Shown: piece by piece, positions 31,269-41,118 of the stretch
Layout: each line of letters begins with the position of its first letter
Position numbering within the stretch: the stretch's first letter is position 1
Origin: Thelephora terrestris
Taxonomy: Eukaryota > Basidiomycota > Agaricomycetes > Thelephorales > Thelephoraceae
Assembly: GCA_015956445.1 (NCBI GenBank)
Contig: WIUZ02000014.1
Coordinates: 868,001-932,000, forward strand
DNA: 64,000 nt
Direction of reading: 5' to 3'
Made by a program: the position numbers and the translations under genes
Notes under the pieces: generated by a model
Told to the model about the DNA's origin: nothing
What the model saw: only the letters and a program-made list of their open reading frames with translations
The model's database searches: none

Positions 31269-31406
31269 CTTGAGGGTTTCGGTGGGAGCTGGTTTCTTCA
31301 GCCGCTGCGCGACTCACCACACCGAGTTCTTCTCACTTGCCTCTCTCACGACCTCCAGGCCCAGTGCCGTTACTATCTATCGCACCCCACAAAACACATT
31401 ATCACC

Positions 31407-31905
31407 ATGACTGCCACCGATAGCCAAACCGTCTCCTCCACTCCATTTCCTTCCCAAACACCCGTCCAAGGCCAATGTATGGATTTTTCCCGTGACCTCT
31501 GATGTGTGGCCACGTATCTGATCATCTCCTGCAGCGTGGGGCGAATGGGGTCAGAGCCTCGGCAACTTCTACGCTCAGAAGTACAGCAACCCGGAATCCG
31601 CTGGCATGACCCAAACCAACCAGTCCTGGGCTGAGTGGGGACAAGGCCTCGGAAAGTTCTACGCCCAGAAGTACAGCTCTCCAGACAACGTCGAGGATCT
31701 CCCGGGAACCGGAAAGACCCGTCTCCCAGACGCTCCGCCGCAAAATTGGGCTGAGTGGGGAAAGGACGTCGGAGAATCTCACTCTGCCCAGTACCGCGCT
31801 CCCAACACGATGCCCCAATTCGGCCAACAGAAGGCCCAGACGTGGGGAGATTGGGGGAAATCGGTCGGAGAGTACTACTCCGCTCCGTGGGCGAAGCGTT
31901 CCTAA
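31407..31905 (+). CDS. Small protein of four W-x-[ED]-W-G repeats
   Basis: Two exons, 31407-31476 and 31535-31905, join in phase (T|CG) with a 58-bp intron that has clear GT-AG ends. The product of about 146 residues starts MTATDSQTVSS and consists largely of four imperfect repeats: SWGEWGQSLGNFYAQKY, SWAEWGQGLGKFYAQKY, NWAEWGKDVGESHSAQY and TWGDWGKSVGEYYSAPW. Each has two tryptophans, an acidic residue, glycines and paired tyrosines. There is no signal peptide or membrane segment. The TATA box and CT-rich leader suggest strong expression. I do not recognise the family; the regular aromatic spacing suggests helical repeats that bind a partner or a surface. Confidence 0.8.
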
Positions 31906-32162
31906 GGTGAGCTCCAGTTTCACCGTTGATGGAGAGGCCGCAGCGACCCTGACCCGACTTCATTAGCTTGATTATATCGCGCACTAGAGTCTCCGATTCG
32001 AGACAGTATGGTTATATTCCTATGTTTATGTACGACACAATATGAGATACATAAGAACGGTGGAATCGGCTCCAATCAACAAAACACAACTTGATTCGTT
32101 GAGAAACATACTGGGTGTGATGGAGAATCCTTCGAGCACGTACGCGAGGTCGGGAGCTGAGC

Positions 32163-33221
32163 TCACTGCTTAAATGTAAACAAGGATGAAGTGGAACTGA
32201 AAGGAGGTGGATTCCTGGGTCTTCCAGGCTCTGCGAAACCAGGAAAGCCGCTAGCACCATTCTGTTGGATGGATGTTGCCTCTATCGGCTCGGGTTCGGC
32301 CTTGGGCTGGTCGACGTCGTTTGCTGGAGAAATCACCGATGCTACGTCCGATTGAGCAGACTTTGGTAGAGAGGACGTCTGTTGCGCAGCCGTACCGACG
32401 GAGTCGCAAGAACAACCCACCGAGTCGACCAATGGTTGCGGAGGGCTCGCAGCACGTTCAGTCCTCGCGTCCGGAGTAGAGCGGATCCTTTCGCGTTCCC
32501 TGAACACTTGAGTCGTGATGGCCACACCGAGCTTCTCAGCTTCCTCTACAGTAAGAGGTTCGGGGAGTTGGCACAATGTGTTGAAGCATGAGACCTTCCA
32601 ATCTTCCACCGCGTGCTTTTCAGCCAGCGCATACTTCTCGGCAGGATCGATCTCTGGCCGGTACCGCTCGACCTCCTTTATTGCAATGCGGCGAATCAAA
32701 TCGAGCTCGTACTTCGTCGAGACGGAGAGGAGGTTGATCCAGTATTGGAGCGAAGGTTCCCCGCGGGTTAAGCGATAGCTTGAACATACATCAATACCAA
32801 TCCACCTGAACCGATTGCAGGCGGACTCACTATGGAAGCAGGAACTCAATCAAAGCCCGGAATTCGTCTACCGTCAGGTCGGGAAGCGGAATCGCAGGTC
32901 CGTCCGAGCCTTCATCATATCTCTCATTGAAAAGCAATAGCTTAAACTTCCCCGGACCAGGCTCGAAGAGACACTTTGGGACGCGGAAGAGAACGTCTTG
33001 GACCTATATATCACGTCAGTGGCCGGCAAGATGCAAAACCAACAAAGAAACATCACCTCAAAAACAGCCATACCGTCGCAGTAGTAGCCCTCCATGAACG
33101 CCTTCTGCTCCTGTGCAATGGGATATGGTGGCATGACCTCCACCGGCCCGTTCCTTGGTGTCATGAACACCCGGATGGATGAGGCTGCTAAAGAACACAC
33201 AGATTTCGAAACTTGAAACAT
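32163..33221 (-). CDS. BTB/POZ domain protein 4
   Basis: Three exons: 33221-33057, 33003-32831 and 32778-32163, with matching phases. The BTB core reads GYYCDGMAVFE | VQDVLFRVPKCLFE, IPLPDLTVDEFRALIEFLLP | YYRL. The helical part is WINLLSVSTKYELDLIRRIA with EKHAVEDWKVSCFNTLCQ. The C-terminal 90 residues are a Ser/Pro/Gln-rich tail. The same exon layout as BTB1 and BTB2 places it in the same local family, separated from them by the plus-strand repeat gene. An alternative start is the in-frame ATG about 19 codons downstream. Confidence 0.85.
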
Positions 33222-33224
33222 TGG

Positions 33225-34150
33225 TCAGGGAGAGAACAGGTTTTTCCGGGGGCCTTTTATATGTTTGAGCGTAGCTTAGGCGTCCCGGTACGGCAACGGT
33301 GAATTGGGTGTGGCCCCAAGGTGGCTGAAAGACTCGCAGCCCGCGGTCAAGTCTACAGCATTGCAAACACAAAGGGGCTGTCAGGGTGGCGTGTAGAAAG
33401 GATTTCTTTGAACCAAGGAGGGGGCAGTCCAGGCACCAAAGGCATAGCAGGTGGTCCAAATCACAAAGCCCACACGGCTCCGGCTGTTGCGGCAACGCCC
33501 AACACCGGAAATGGCCGGGGCAGAATTATACGCACAACATCTTTCAACGTTTGGTGTGGGACAGCCAAAAACCAATGAGAACGGATAATATGCAGCCCAC
33601 AGGAATGTTAGCCAAAGGCGAAGCAGACCTCTTTCAGAATGGCCTCGATGTAGGGCAGGCTTTTAGTTGGTCAGATAACACCGGGAGTCTATCCTTTCTG
33701 ACGACCCGGTCGAGCTCCTCGCGGCCACGTCAACATGCCACCAGCATGCCATTCTGGAAAGGAAGGTATCAGGTTCGTGATTCCCCTTGTTATTGACGTG
33801 TTGTTGTCTTCTTTCACGATAACATGGCTGACAGCGCTGAAACTCGTTGAGAAAGCTAGGCTAACTCCGGAAGTTCGACTTGATACCAAAGGCAAACAGC
33901 GAACTCAATGTTCGCGTCGCGTTGACCAAAAACGGGCTGGGGAGCTCTCAGTCCCGAAAGCCTCTGCAAGTTCACCGGTCCCACGAGACATCGTAGTAGG
34001 GTCTGGTGGTACGCACCTCCAGGGTGTTGACTTTTCGGCCCGAATGGCGGCTGACAGCGGCCGGGCAAATTGGACACGTCGACATAACTCTCCCATCAAC
34101 AGATACGCAAGCCTTTGAAAAAATTTGAAGGCCGTACTTGCGCCAACGTG
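33225..34150. other. Intergenic, no gene recognised
   Basis: Frames of 60-136 codons occur on both strands, but none has recognisable motifs or clean exon structure. It may contain the promoter of BTB4 and old, unrecognisable sequence. F-box gene homology begins at about 34145. Confidence 0.5.
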
Positions 34151-34862
34151 GAATTTATCAAGTGTAATCGTAGGGTGCCAGTTCTACACTCTTTCTCCCT
34201 GTTTCTCTCACCTTGATGAGCTTCTTTTCAACCTGATCCCTCGTGAGATTCACCCAGGGTATTTGATACCTGATCACACACCAGATATCCTCATCAAATT
34301 TCATTTTTTTGAGGGTGGGGCTACATTGGTTCGCGATCCTCATCGCTCCCTCCGTAGTGGGATCCAAATACTCGGGCTCTCCGGATCGGATCTTCAGGGG
34401 GGTGACATAGAGCACATTGAGTTTTGTGGCCTTAGACAATAATTCCCCGATCAAATCCTGGAACTCGTAAATTCACTGCAGAACTGATCTTTGGCCCAGA
34501 ACTCACCAGGTGCCTAAACCTGATCCAGATCGAAAGCCGTCTCAATCCTTTTATCCCAACACATAAATCACCCAATGCCTGCGGAGAGATCAACAAGCGG
34601 TGAAGAGAAAAGTTCCTAAGGTGTGACCCATGGGCAGAAACGAGAGCTGTGATGAAGTTGTCCATTTGGGCTCCCGTGTCTGTGACTGTGTCGGAACCGC
34701 AGAGCAGCAGACATTCTAACGTCGACGAAGCAACCAGCGAGGATACATCCTCTTCCCACGCTGAAGTAGAGTTGATGGTTATGGTCAGAGAAGTCAACCG
34801 ACTTAGCAGATGTGGTTTCATCCGGCACTGTCTGTCAAACTCGGGCACATCCTTCGAACATA

Positions 34863-34873
34863 CGATCAGGTGC
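34863..34873. repeat. LINE target-site duplication, left
   Basis: CGATCAGGTGC, directly before the poly-T that begins the LINE. The same 11 bp occur at 41108-41118. The empty site in the paralog reads AATCAGGTGCC. Confidence 0.85.
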
Positions 34874-35616
34874 TTTTTTTTTTTTTTTTAAATTCTGATT
34901 TAACGTGCTACAGCAACTCCTAACCTACTGCTCATCCGTATGGACAGAACACGTGGTAAAACACTAAGTAATACCAACTCCTACAAAGACAGACATCCCA
35001 TTTTAGCTACGCGGAGGTAGGGAAGAAAAAGAGAAAGTCCATGCAACTACCGAATTCGGGGTTCAGAGCTACATACAAAGGAAAAAGGGGCATAGAGGGA
35101 AACGAATCCGGTTTGGGCATGCTCTGCGAAGGAGACAGGGTGTGGGAAAAATTTGGGGCATTGGCCCTGCATGTTGTGGTGGAAAAATTTGAATGCGCTC
35201 CATAGAAAGAAGGAGGCAAGTGGTGGGGAATAATAAGTGGGAACGAACCTCCATCGATCGAATTCCTGTATGTCCTGCCGTCCCTCAGTCAGGGGCAGGT
35301 GGTGTCGGTGTCGATGAAGGCTCAAGTTCGGGAGTTGCATAGAAGGGAAAGGGGATAAGGGCGGGCTACCGGGTGTGGATCCTTGTCCAGCGGCGCATCA
35401 GGAGGGAGCAGGTTGGCATGGGGGGCCAATAGCTGTGCAAGCTCCCTAGCGTCAGCGGAGGCAAAGCGCAAATACGAGACTAGTTGCGTCTCCGATGCGT
35501 CTTAGAAGGGGACCCTATACACTGCGGTGTCCAGAGGGTAGCGGGTTGTCGGTGATGGTGAGGTGCGTGTAAAGGAGTGTGGGATAAAATAAGGTAGGAA
35601 AAAGAAAGTAAAGCTG

Positions 35617-36684
35617 TCAAATTTTGTAAGCAATAATCGCCAACAAAACAAAACATGCAAATGTGAGGGCGAGCGGGAGGCTGTCCACGACGTAGACCAC
35701 GGTTTCCTTGGAGACCAGGAAGCCCGCTAATGAGAGAAGCTCTCCTGAGGGGATGGAGGAGATGGAGGAAAGGGAAGGGGAGGGAGGGGGTTTGGGAATG
35801 GGGGAAGCTGGTCGTTTGGCGTGTGCCTCCTTAAATAACTTTTCGATCAAGTTATCCGGGAAAACATTGACGACGTGGATGGGAACCCTAGGGTTCTTCC
35901 GCTTCTTGATGGCTGCGAGGCAGCAGTCGTGGCAGGGGGCTGGAACGGGGTCGGTGATGGGATCAGCGATAAAGTGATCAGGTGGTGGGGTCCTTGGACT
36001 GTAAGATAGTCCGCTCCGTTCTGATTGGATCGGTTGAACTGGACGTTGATGGTTGGGGATGACCCTGGAAGCGTGCCTGATCGGGGGTCGGACCGTGCGA
36101 GAGGAGTGATGGGGTGGCGCTGATCGTTGGGGCAGGTCGAAAAAGGGTTGTGACGATCTGAATTGATCGCCGTGGTGGCTCGGTTGCAGTTGGTTGTCCA
36201 ATTCGGAGGGGTCTCGACCCATGTTCCTGACGATCTCCGTGACCGGAGTGATGTTGCTTCTGTCGTTCCATTCGTCGATTCTCTGTCGTGCTTGTTGCCA
36301 TAGTGGTGGGGCTAGATCCTCTGGTTGGGTGGTTGGGGTCCAATGGATTTCGGGAGTCACTGGTTCGATTTTTGGGACCAGGTCTAGGCTCACCTGTCGC
36401 CGTCGAATACTTCCGGGAAAGAGCGCCGGATTCACTGAGGAATGTGACGAGGTGTTCGAGAAAATCCTTTTTGAGGAGATTGGACGTTGGCCACTTGCGA
36501 TGAGTGATTCGCGGCGCATGTCGTTGAAGGACTCCCCGAGCATCTTCGAAAAGGGGACATGCCTTGATTGCGTGTTCTCTCGAAAGGGGGACTGGTGGAT
36601 AGGGGGTAACGTTGGTCTTGTTGCAATCACATGTTCCTCGATTGGGAATCTTGAACCGGTCGAAATATTCTGTTGTGTAGCCAT
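35617..36684 (-). CDS. LINE ORF3: overlapping frame with C-terminal membrane helix
   Basis: A 355-codon frame starts at ATG 36684 inside ORF2 and runs about 360 bp past the ORF2 stop at 35978. The first half is Pro/Ser/Arg-rich (TLPPIHQSPFRENTQS, RQRIDEWNDRSNITPV). A cysteine pair (CHDCCLAAIKKRKNP) and a short amphipathic segment (DNLIEKLFKEAHAKRP) follow, then a hydrophobic C-terminal helix (LPLALTFACFVLLAIIAY). The part after the ORF2 stop is not constrained by ORF2 yet stays open and protein-like. That favours a real gene over a shadow. I know of no function. Confidence 0.55.
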   Translation of the reverse strand: MATQQNISTGSRFPIEEHVIATRPTLPPIHQSPFRENTQSRHVPFSKMLGESFNDMRRESLIASGQRPISSKRIFSNTSSHSSVNPALFPGSIRRRQVSLDLVPKIEPVTPEIHWTPTTQPEDLAPPLWQQARQRIDEWNDRSNITPVTEIVRNMGRDPSELDNQLQPSHHGDQFRSSQPFFDLPQRSAPPHHSSRTVRPPIRHASRVIPNHQRPVQPIQSERSGLSYSPRTPPPDHFIADPITDPVPAPCHDCCLAAIKKRKNPRVPIHVVNVFPDNLIEKLFKEAHAKRPASPIPKPPPSPSLSSISSIPSGELLSLAGFLVSKETVVYVVDSLPLALTFACFVLLAIIAYKI

Positions 36685-39600
36685 GTCCGGTGATGAACTG
36701 GGTGAGGCGGGAGGTGATGGGACGGTTGACTTTCTTGAACCACTTGGGTGGTTTGAGAGAGGGATGTAGAACTTGGGAGTTTTTGAAAAAGAGGGAGTCG
36801 TCCTTTATAGGATGGTCCTCGATGTGTTCTTTCCAGTTCTTGATGGGGTTCTTCTCTCTGATCTCCGATAGGACGTGAGAAAGACTGGCAAAGGATTGGA
36901 TAGGTTTGAGTTTGGACTTAGCACCTGCCTTGGCGAGGCGGTCCACAATGTCCATTCCTTTGGATCCTCTGTGGCCTGGGGTCCAGACTAGTGAAAAGGT
37001 GATTTCGGGGTTGGTTGTGAACATTTCATAGATGGCGTTTCGAAAGTTGATGGAGGACTGTTGTGAAGGGTGTGGAGCAGGGTCGAAGATGATGGAAATG
37101 GCGCTGGAGTTTTCCGAGTACATTTTGATGTTGTTGATTTCGGGGTGGTTCTTCATGTATTGAAGGGCCCCTCTGGCTCCGCGTGAAATGGCGAACATTT
37201 CGGCGTCAAAGTTCGACGCCCGATCAGAATACGGTTTTGAAACAGAGAAGCATTTCTTGAGCTTCCCTCTTCCCACGGCATGGTGATAACCTGTGACGGC
37301 GTATCCAGTATGGTGACCGGTGTTCCTCTTGTTGGGGAGTCTAGATCCGTCAGTGAATATGGTAAGGCAGGAGGGGTCTTGTCTTCGGCGTGTGAAGGTG
37401 ATGTTTTGATTGTGGACCAGGGATTTCCTATCTGCTTTGGCGCATACTTCTGGGTCGATATTGAGCCGATTGCCGAACATGGGAGAGGTGGTGCAGAAGG
37501 AAGCAGGGTCGCAGTGGTCGTGGTAGGGATATTGGCGCTCCGTGTCGGGCTGGAGGGTGGAGGCGAGGAGTGTGATCTGGGAATGTTTTTGGGGGTTCTT
37601 CGTGGGTTTGACACGAAGGAAAGGGGGTCTGATGAAAGGAATGTGAGTTTTGGGGCCTAGGTGGGCTCCCGGGACTCGGATGTGAAGTGGGGAGGAGGGT
37701 GGGATGAATGATGGTGGGAGTCTGAGTGAGACTTCGGATGAAAGCGGTAGCCGGAATAGTCTTGCTGCCGAGGACTCAAATAACTTATTGATAGTGACAT
37801 CGATGGGGGGGATAAAGGAGGCGATGTGGAGAGCTTCTGTCTGTGAGGTGCGAAATGCTCCGGTGACCCTTCGTAGGCCCAGGTTCTGGACTGTCTGGAG
37901 CTTCTTGATGAGAGTCTTCTTGGGATGATGGGGGTTGTACCATAGTTGGGAACCGTAGGTGATGACTGGGATGACACATGTTTTGAAGAGGAGACGTAGG
38001 TGTTCCTGATTGATTCCTGTGACGGTGTTGCCTAGACAGGAAAGGCCGGAGATGATGTTCTTCCCTTTTTTGCAGAGTATATCGGTGTGATCTTTGAAGG
38101 AAAGTTTCCTATCCAGGTAGAAGCCGAGCCATCGGATGTATTTGGGCGGTGTGATGGTGATAGGTTTCCCTTCAAGGACCGTTGACAAAGAGGGCGAAGA
38201 GTTGTGCTTCTGACGCCACGAAAAGTGCATGAGGTCCGATTTGTCGGGATCAATGTGCATGCCTAGTGAGTGGAAGAGGGACTCGGCCTTTTCCAACGTG
38301 GCTCTGAGGGTGATGATGTTTTCTTCTAATGAGTCGGATATAGCGAGGAAGCCCACGTCGTCGACGTATGACCGAGGGGCAACAGGAAGGCCAGAGGAGG
38401 AGAGGATGGGATTGGCGTTGATGGTTTCCAGGACTATGGAGGCGTAGATGCACGATAGGACAGGAGAGGCTGGTGATCCTTGTGGGACGCCGACCTTGAG
38501 ATGGAATGATGGTGAAAGATATTCGTCCAGACGGATTTGTACTTGGCGGTCTGTCAGGAAAGAGGCAACCCAGTTACAGATTTCCCTTGGGAAACCTTTA
38601 TCCCAAAGGGTGGATATCATCTTCTTGTGGTCGACGTGGTCGAAGAAGCCCTTGATGTCGATTGCTAGGAAAGAAGAGACAAGACCTTGTTGTCTTCCGG
38701 TGTGGATGTCATGAATGAGGGAGAGGCCTGCGTCCAGGCAAGATGCGTTTGATCTTCCACCAAATTGGTTGAATGGCATGAGGTCGAATTTCCCTGAGTC
38801 GAACAGAAGTCTTTTTGTGACAATCTTCTCAACCAATTTTCTGAGGCATTCGATAAGCTGGATTGGGCGGTGTGAGCGTGGGGCTGATGGGTCTCTCTTG
38901 GGCTTGGGGATAGCTAATACCAGGGAACGTTTCCATCTGGGATGGTGGATCCCTAATTGGACAGATGCTTTGATGATGCTGTTTAGTTTGTCAGGTTGGC
39001 TCGAGTGGGCCCATTTGAGTACTTTGTAGCCTAAACCGGAAATCCCAGGTGCGGACGTGTTGGAGAGGTTTTTGAAAGCGAGACTGATCTCTTGCTCTGT
39101 CACCGGGAGGAAGGGGCGGGATGGAGATTGATTCGAGGGAGGGGGTTCTGTGTCAGGGTCGTCTCTGGTGGGTCCGGAGAGGGGAAACCATGTGTTCGCA
39201 AGAAGCTCGGCTTTGTCCTTGGAGTTCGTAGCCCAAGAGCCATCATGGTCCTTTAGAGCAGGGGTTAGGGTTTTCCGTTGGCCTCTGTACCAAGAATTGA
39301 GTCTCCATAAGTTGGTGGTAGTGGTGACTTCGGAGGCGTATTTCATCACGTGTGATCTCTTGGATTTCTTGATCTGGTACTTGAGTTGTTTGTCTGTGAC
39401 CTTTGCTCTGAGGAAATTGTGAGAAGAGGGTTGGGACCTTGCTTTGTCTCGAGCTTTCTGGGCGGTGCGAAGGGCGGATTTAACTTCCTTGTCAAACCAT
39501 TTGGCTGCTTTAGGAGATGACTTGTGCCTCAAACATGTTGCTTTCGAGGCGGAGATCATGCTATCCATGAAGATGTCAACGGCTGAAGTGAAGGTGTCCT

Positions 39601-40591
39601 TGTCCAGTATGACTTCGGGGATGGCGAAGCGTCTCCATTGAAGAGTCACTTCCTTGTTGAATGCTTTTGTCCAATCAGACATGTTGTCGTCGTGAAAGAG
39701 GAAAGAGGTGTCGTCGAAGGGGAGGGGAGAGAAGCCGATCTTCCACGTGATGGGGTAATGGTCAGATCCGGTGTGTCTGTGGTAGTTGACTTGGAAATCG
39801 GAGATCCGAGGGATAGAGGAGGGTGATGCCCAGGTGAGATCAAGTACGGATTTGTACTCTTTTTGTGTCTTGCTGTTGTATCTGTAGAAGGTCGTATTGC
39901 CTTTGTCGTTAATGATAGAAAAGCCGTGGTTGGACATCCAATTGACCAGAGACTCGGACTCGTCTGTGAGTTTGTGATCGTGTTCTTCTATGGACCAGAG
40001 AGGGTGGTGGAGGTTGAAGTCACCGGTGATGATGATCTCGGTGAAGGGGAGTGTGGCGGAGAAAATGATGGGCAGAGAGGCAGAATCCTCGGGGTTATAA
40101 ACATTGATGAACAAGATAGACGAGGAATTGAAGTTGACTTCGAGGGCTTGAACATTAGGATTGGAGATGATGTCCGATCTGTTCTGGACGGTCCAGCCCG
40201 GGTGAGACTTGGGGACGTAGACCGCTACTGAGGGTCTGTGTGGAGGTGCGAAGTCAGGGGAGATGCTGATCCAGTCTTTGTGTGAGGGGAAGCCTAGGAT
40301 CGGCTCGCCCGAAACGACATCCATTCCTATGCAGTAGTAGGAGACTTCCTGTATGAAGAAGATGTCTGTTTCCGGACCAAATGAGTTGAGTAAGGAGTGG
40401 ATGGTTTTGTAGTCTTTCCTGCAGTTCTGGGAGCATACCCAAAGCTGGTTGGAGGAGATAGGGAATGAAGGGGGGTAGGAAGAGGAAGATGGTTGGGAGA
40501 CGGGGACATATAAGTCGTCTTCGTCGATATTAGGTGAAAAGCGGTCTAGTTCGGCTAATAAGTTATTCATAGTGAGGTCGTCTTGATACAT
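35978..40591 (-). CDS. LINE ORF2: endonuclease-reverse transcriptase-RNase H
   Basis: 1537 codons from ATG 40591. The apurinic-type endonuclease comes first (residues about 50-300: FFIQEVSYY, ITGDFNLHHPLW, GSDHYPITW). RT follows with FLAIDIKGFFDHVDH, GVPQGSPASPVLS and the active site SYVDDVGF. A thumb region (WLGFYLDRKLSFKDH, LRRVTGAFRTSQTEAL) leads to RNase H (FTDGSRLPN, NFDAEMFAISRG, MYSENSSAI, DRLAKAGAK). The third RNase H acid is Glu in SEN where Asp is usual. A Cys/His cluster (CDCNKTN, REHAIKACPLF) closes the conserved part. The last 150 residues are low-complexity and overlap ORF3. It nicks genomic DNA and primes reverse transcription at the nick. Confidence 0.93.
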   Translation of the reverse strand: MYQDDLTMNNLLAELDRFSPNIDEDDLYVPVSQPSSSSYPPSFPISSNQLWVCSQNCRKDYKTIHSLLNSFGPETDIFFIQEVSYYCIGMDVVSGEPILGFPSHKDWISISPDFAPPHRPSVAVYVPKSHPGWTVQNRSDIISNPNVQALEVNFNSSSILFINVYNPEDSASLPIIFSATLPFTEIIITGDFNLHHPLWSIEEHDHKLTDESESLVNWMSNHGFSIINDKGNTTFYRYNSKTQKEYKSVLDLTWASPSSIPRISDFQVNYHRHTGSDHYPITWKIGFSPLPFDDTSFLFHDDNMSDWTKAFNKEVTLQWRRFAIPEVILDKDTFTSAVDIFMDSMISASKATCLRHKSSPKAAKWFDKEVKSALRTAQKARDKARSQPSSHNFLRAKVTDKQLKYQIKKSKRSHVMKYASEVTTTTNLWRLNSWYRGQRKTLTPALKDHDGSWATNSKDKAELLANTWFPLSGPTRDDPDTEPPPSNQSPSRPFLPVTEQEISLAFKNLSNTSAPGISGLGYKVLKWAHSSQPDKLNSIIKASVQLGIHHPRWKRSLVLAIPKPKRDPSAPRSHRPIQLIECLRKLVEKIVTKRLLFDSGKFDLMPFNQFGGRSNASCLDAGLSLIHDIHTGRQQGLVSSFLAIDIKGFFDHVDHKKMISTLWDKGFPREICNWVASFLTDRQVQIRLDEYLSPSFHLKVGVPQGSPASPVLSCIYASIVLETINANPILSSSGLPVAPRSYVDDVGFLAISDSLEENIITLRATLEKAESLFHSLGMHIDPDKSDLMHFSWRQKHNSSPSLSTVLEGKPITITPPKYIRWLGFYLDRKLSFKDHTDILCKKGKNIISGLSCLGNTVTGINQEHLRLLFKTCVIPVITYGSQLWYNPHHPKKTLIKKLQTVQNLGLRRVTGAFRTSQTEALHIASFIPPIDVTINKLFESSAARLFRLPLSSEVSLRLPPSFIPPSSPLHIRVPGAHLGPKTHIPFIRPPFLRVKPTKNPQKHSQITLLASTLQPDTERQYPYHDHCDPASFCTTSPMFGNRLNIDPEVCAKADRKSLVHNQNITFTRRRQDPSCLTIFTDGSRLPNKRNTGHHTGYAVTGYHHAVGRGKLKKCFSVSKPYSDRASNFDAEMFAISRGARGALQYMKNHPEINNIKMYSENSSAISIIFDPAPHPSQQSSINFRNAIYEMFTTNPEITFSLVWTPGHRGSKGMDIVDRLAKAGAKSKLKPIQSFASLSHVLSEIREKNPIKNWKEHIEDHPIKDDSLFFKNSQVLHPSLKPPKWFKKVNRPITSRLTQFITGHGYTTEYFDRFKIPNRGTCDCNKTNVTPYPPVPLSREHAIKACPLFEDARGVLQRHAPRITHRKWPTSNLLKKDFLEHLVTFLSESGALSRKYSTATGEPRPGPKNRTSDSRNPLDPNHPTRGSSPTTMATSTTENRRMERQKQHHSGHGDRQEHGSRPLRIGQPTATEPPRRSIQIVTTLFRPAPTISATPSLLSHGPTPDQARFQGHPQPSTSSSTDPIRTERTILQSKDPTT

Positions 40592-40648
40592 GAGGGACGT
40601 TTGCTTGGACGTATTGAATATGGTTTGGAATGGAGAGTAGGGGAGGGA

Positions 40649-41092
40649 TTAGATTCCTCCGCCTCGTTTGAGGGCATAGGGACGGCCATTCGGGCGGCGC
40701 TTGTTAGAGGGTTTCTGGTGCGAGACGGTGTTCCAACCAGCGGCCGGGGCTCGTAGGGTGCTTGGGTCAAGGATGGTTTGTCCGATGGGGACTTTCTTCT
40801 TCTTTCTGGCCTCTGCGATTGCAGTGCTTCGGGATTGGCAGTCTAAGCTGTCAGAGGGGTGTGCTTGACCACATCCGCGGCAGGAGAAGTGGATACATCT
40901 CCAGTTGGCTGAGCTGATCTCATCAATCGGTTTTTTCGAGGCAAGGCATTTCTGGCAGTTGGTGTTGTGGGTGAGTTCTGTATGTTTGGTGCTTCCACAA
41001 AGGCGACAGACTTCTGTGCAGTGGGAGTGGGTGGCGTCCAGCATCCAACAACGTTGGCATTGTTTTAAGTGAATCTTTTCGGTCCACTCAAC
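40649..41092 (-). CDS. LINE ORF1 fragment with zinc knuckles
   Basis: The frame is open from the element's truncated 5' end (VEWTEKIHLKQCQRCW) and carries a chain of CCHC-like fingers (CQRCWMLDATHSHC, CRLCGSTKHTELTH, CQKCLASKKP, CRGCGQAHPSDSLDC), then a basic tail ending at 40649, 57 bp before the ORF2 start. The N-terminal part of ORF1 and its start codon are missing. Intact ORF1 proteins of this type bind element RNA. Confidence 0.85.
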   Translation of the reverse strand, partial: VEWTEKIHLKQCQRCWMLDATHSHCTEVCRLCGSTKHTELTHNTNCQKCLASKKPIDEISSANWRCIHFSCRGCGQAHPSDSLDCQSRSTAIAEARKKKKVPIGQTILDPSTLRAPAAGWNTVSHQKPSNKRRPNGRPYALKRGGGI

Positions 41093-41107
41093 TGCGCGTA
41101 CGCGGGT

Positions 41108-41118
41108 CGATCAGGTGC
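41108..41118. repeat. LINE target-site duplication, right
   Basis: CGATCAGGTGC, matching 34863-34873. Host F-box sequence (CATTCGCAGGTG) continues after it. Confidence 0.85.

Larger units (their letters stand above)
34874..41107 (-). mobile_element. 5'-truncated LINE (APE-type endonuclease, RT, RNase H), 6.2 kb
   Basis: On the minus strand the order is a partial ORF1 with zinc knuckles, ORF2 (endonuclease-RT-RNase H), an overlapping ORF3, a 3' UTR of about 730 bp and a poly-A tail (16 T on the plus strand, 34874-34889). An 11-bp target duplication flanks it. ORF1 lacks its start, so the copy is 5'-truncated, as is usual for target-primed insertion. The endonuclease plus RNase H layout fits the fungal Tad-like group; this clade call is inference. 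ORF2 is open over 1537 codons, so the insertion is recent. Confidence 0.93.

Noticed and set aside
34874-34889. Poly-T tract as a transcription terminator
   Set aside because: It is the poly-A tail of the minus-strand LINE, directly next to the target duplication.
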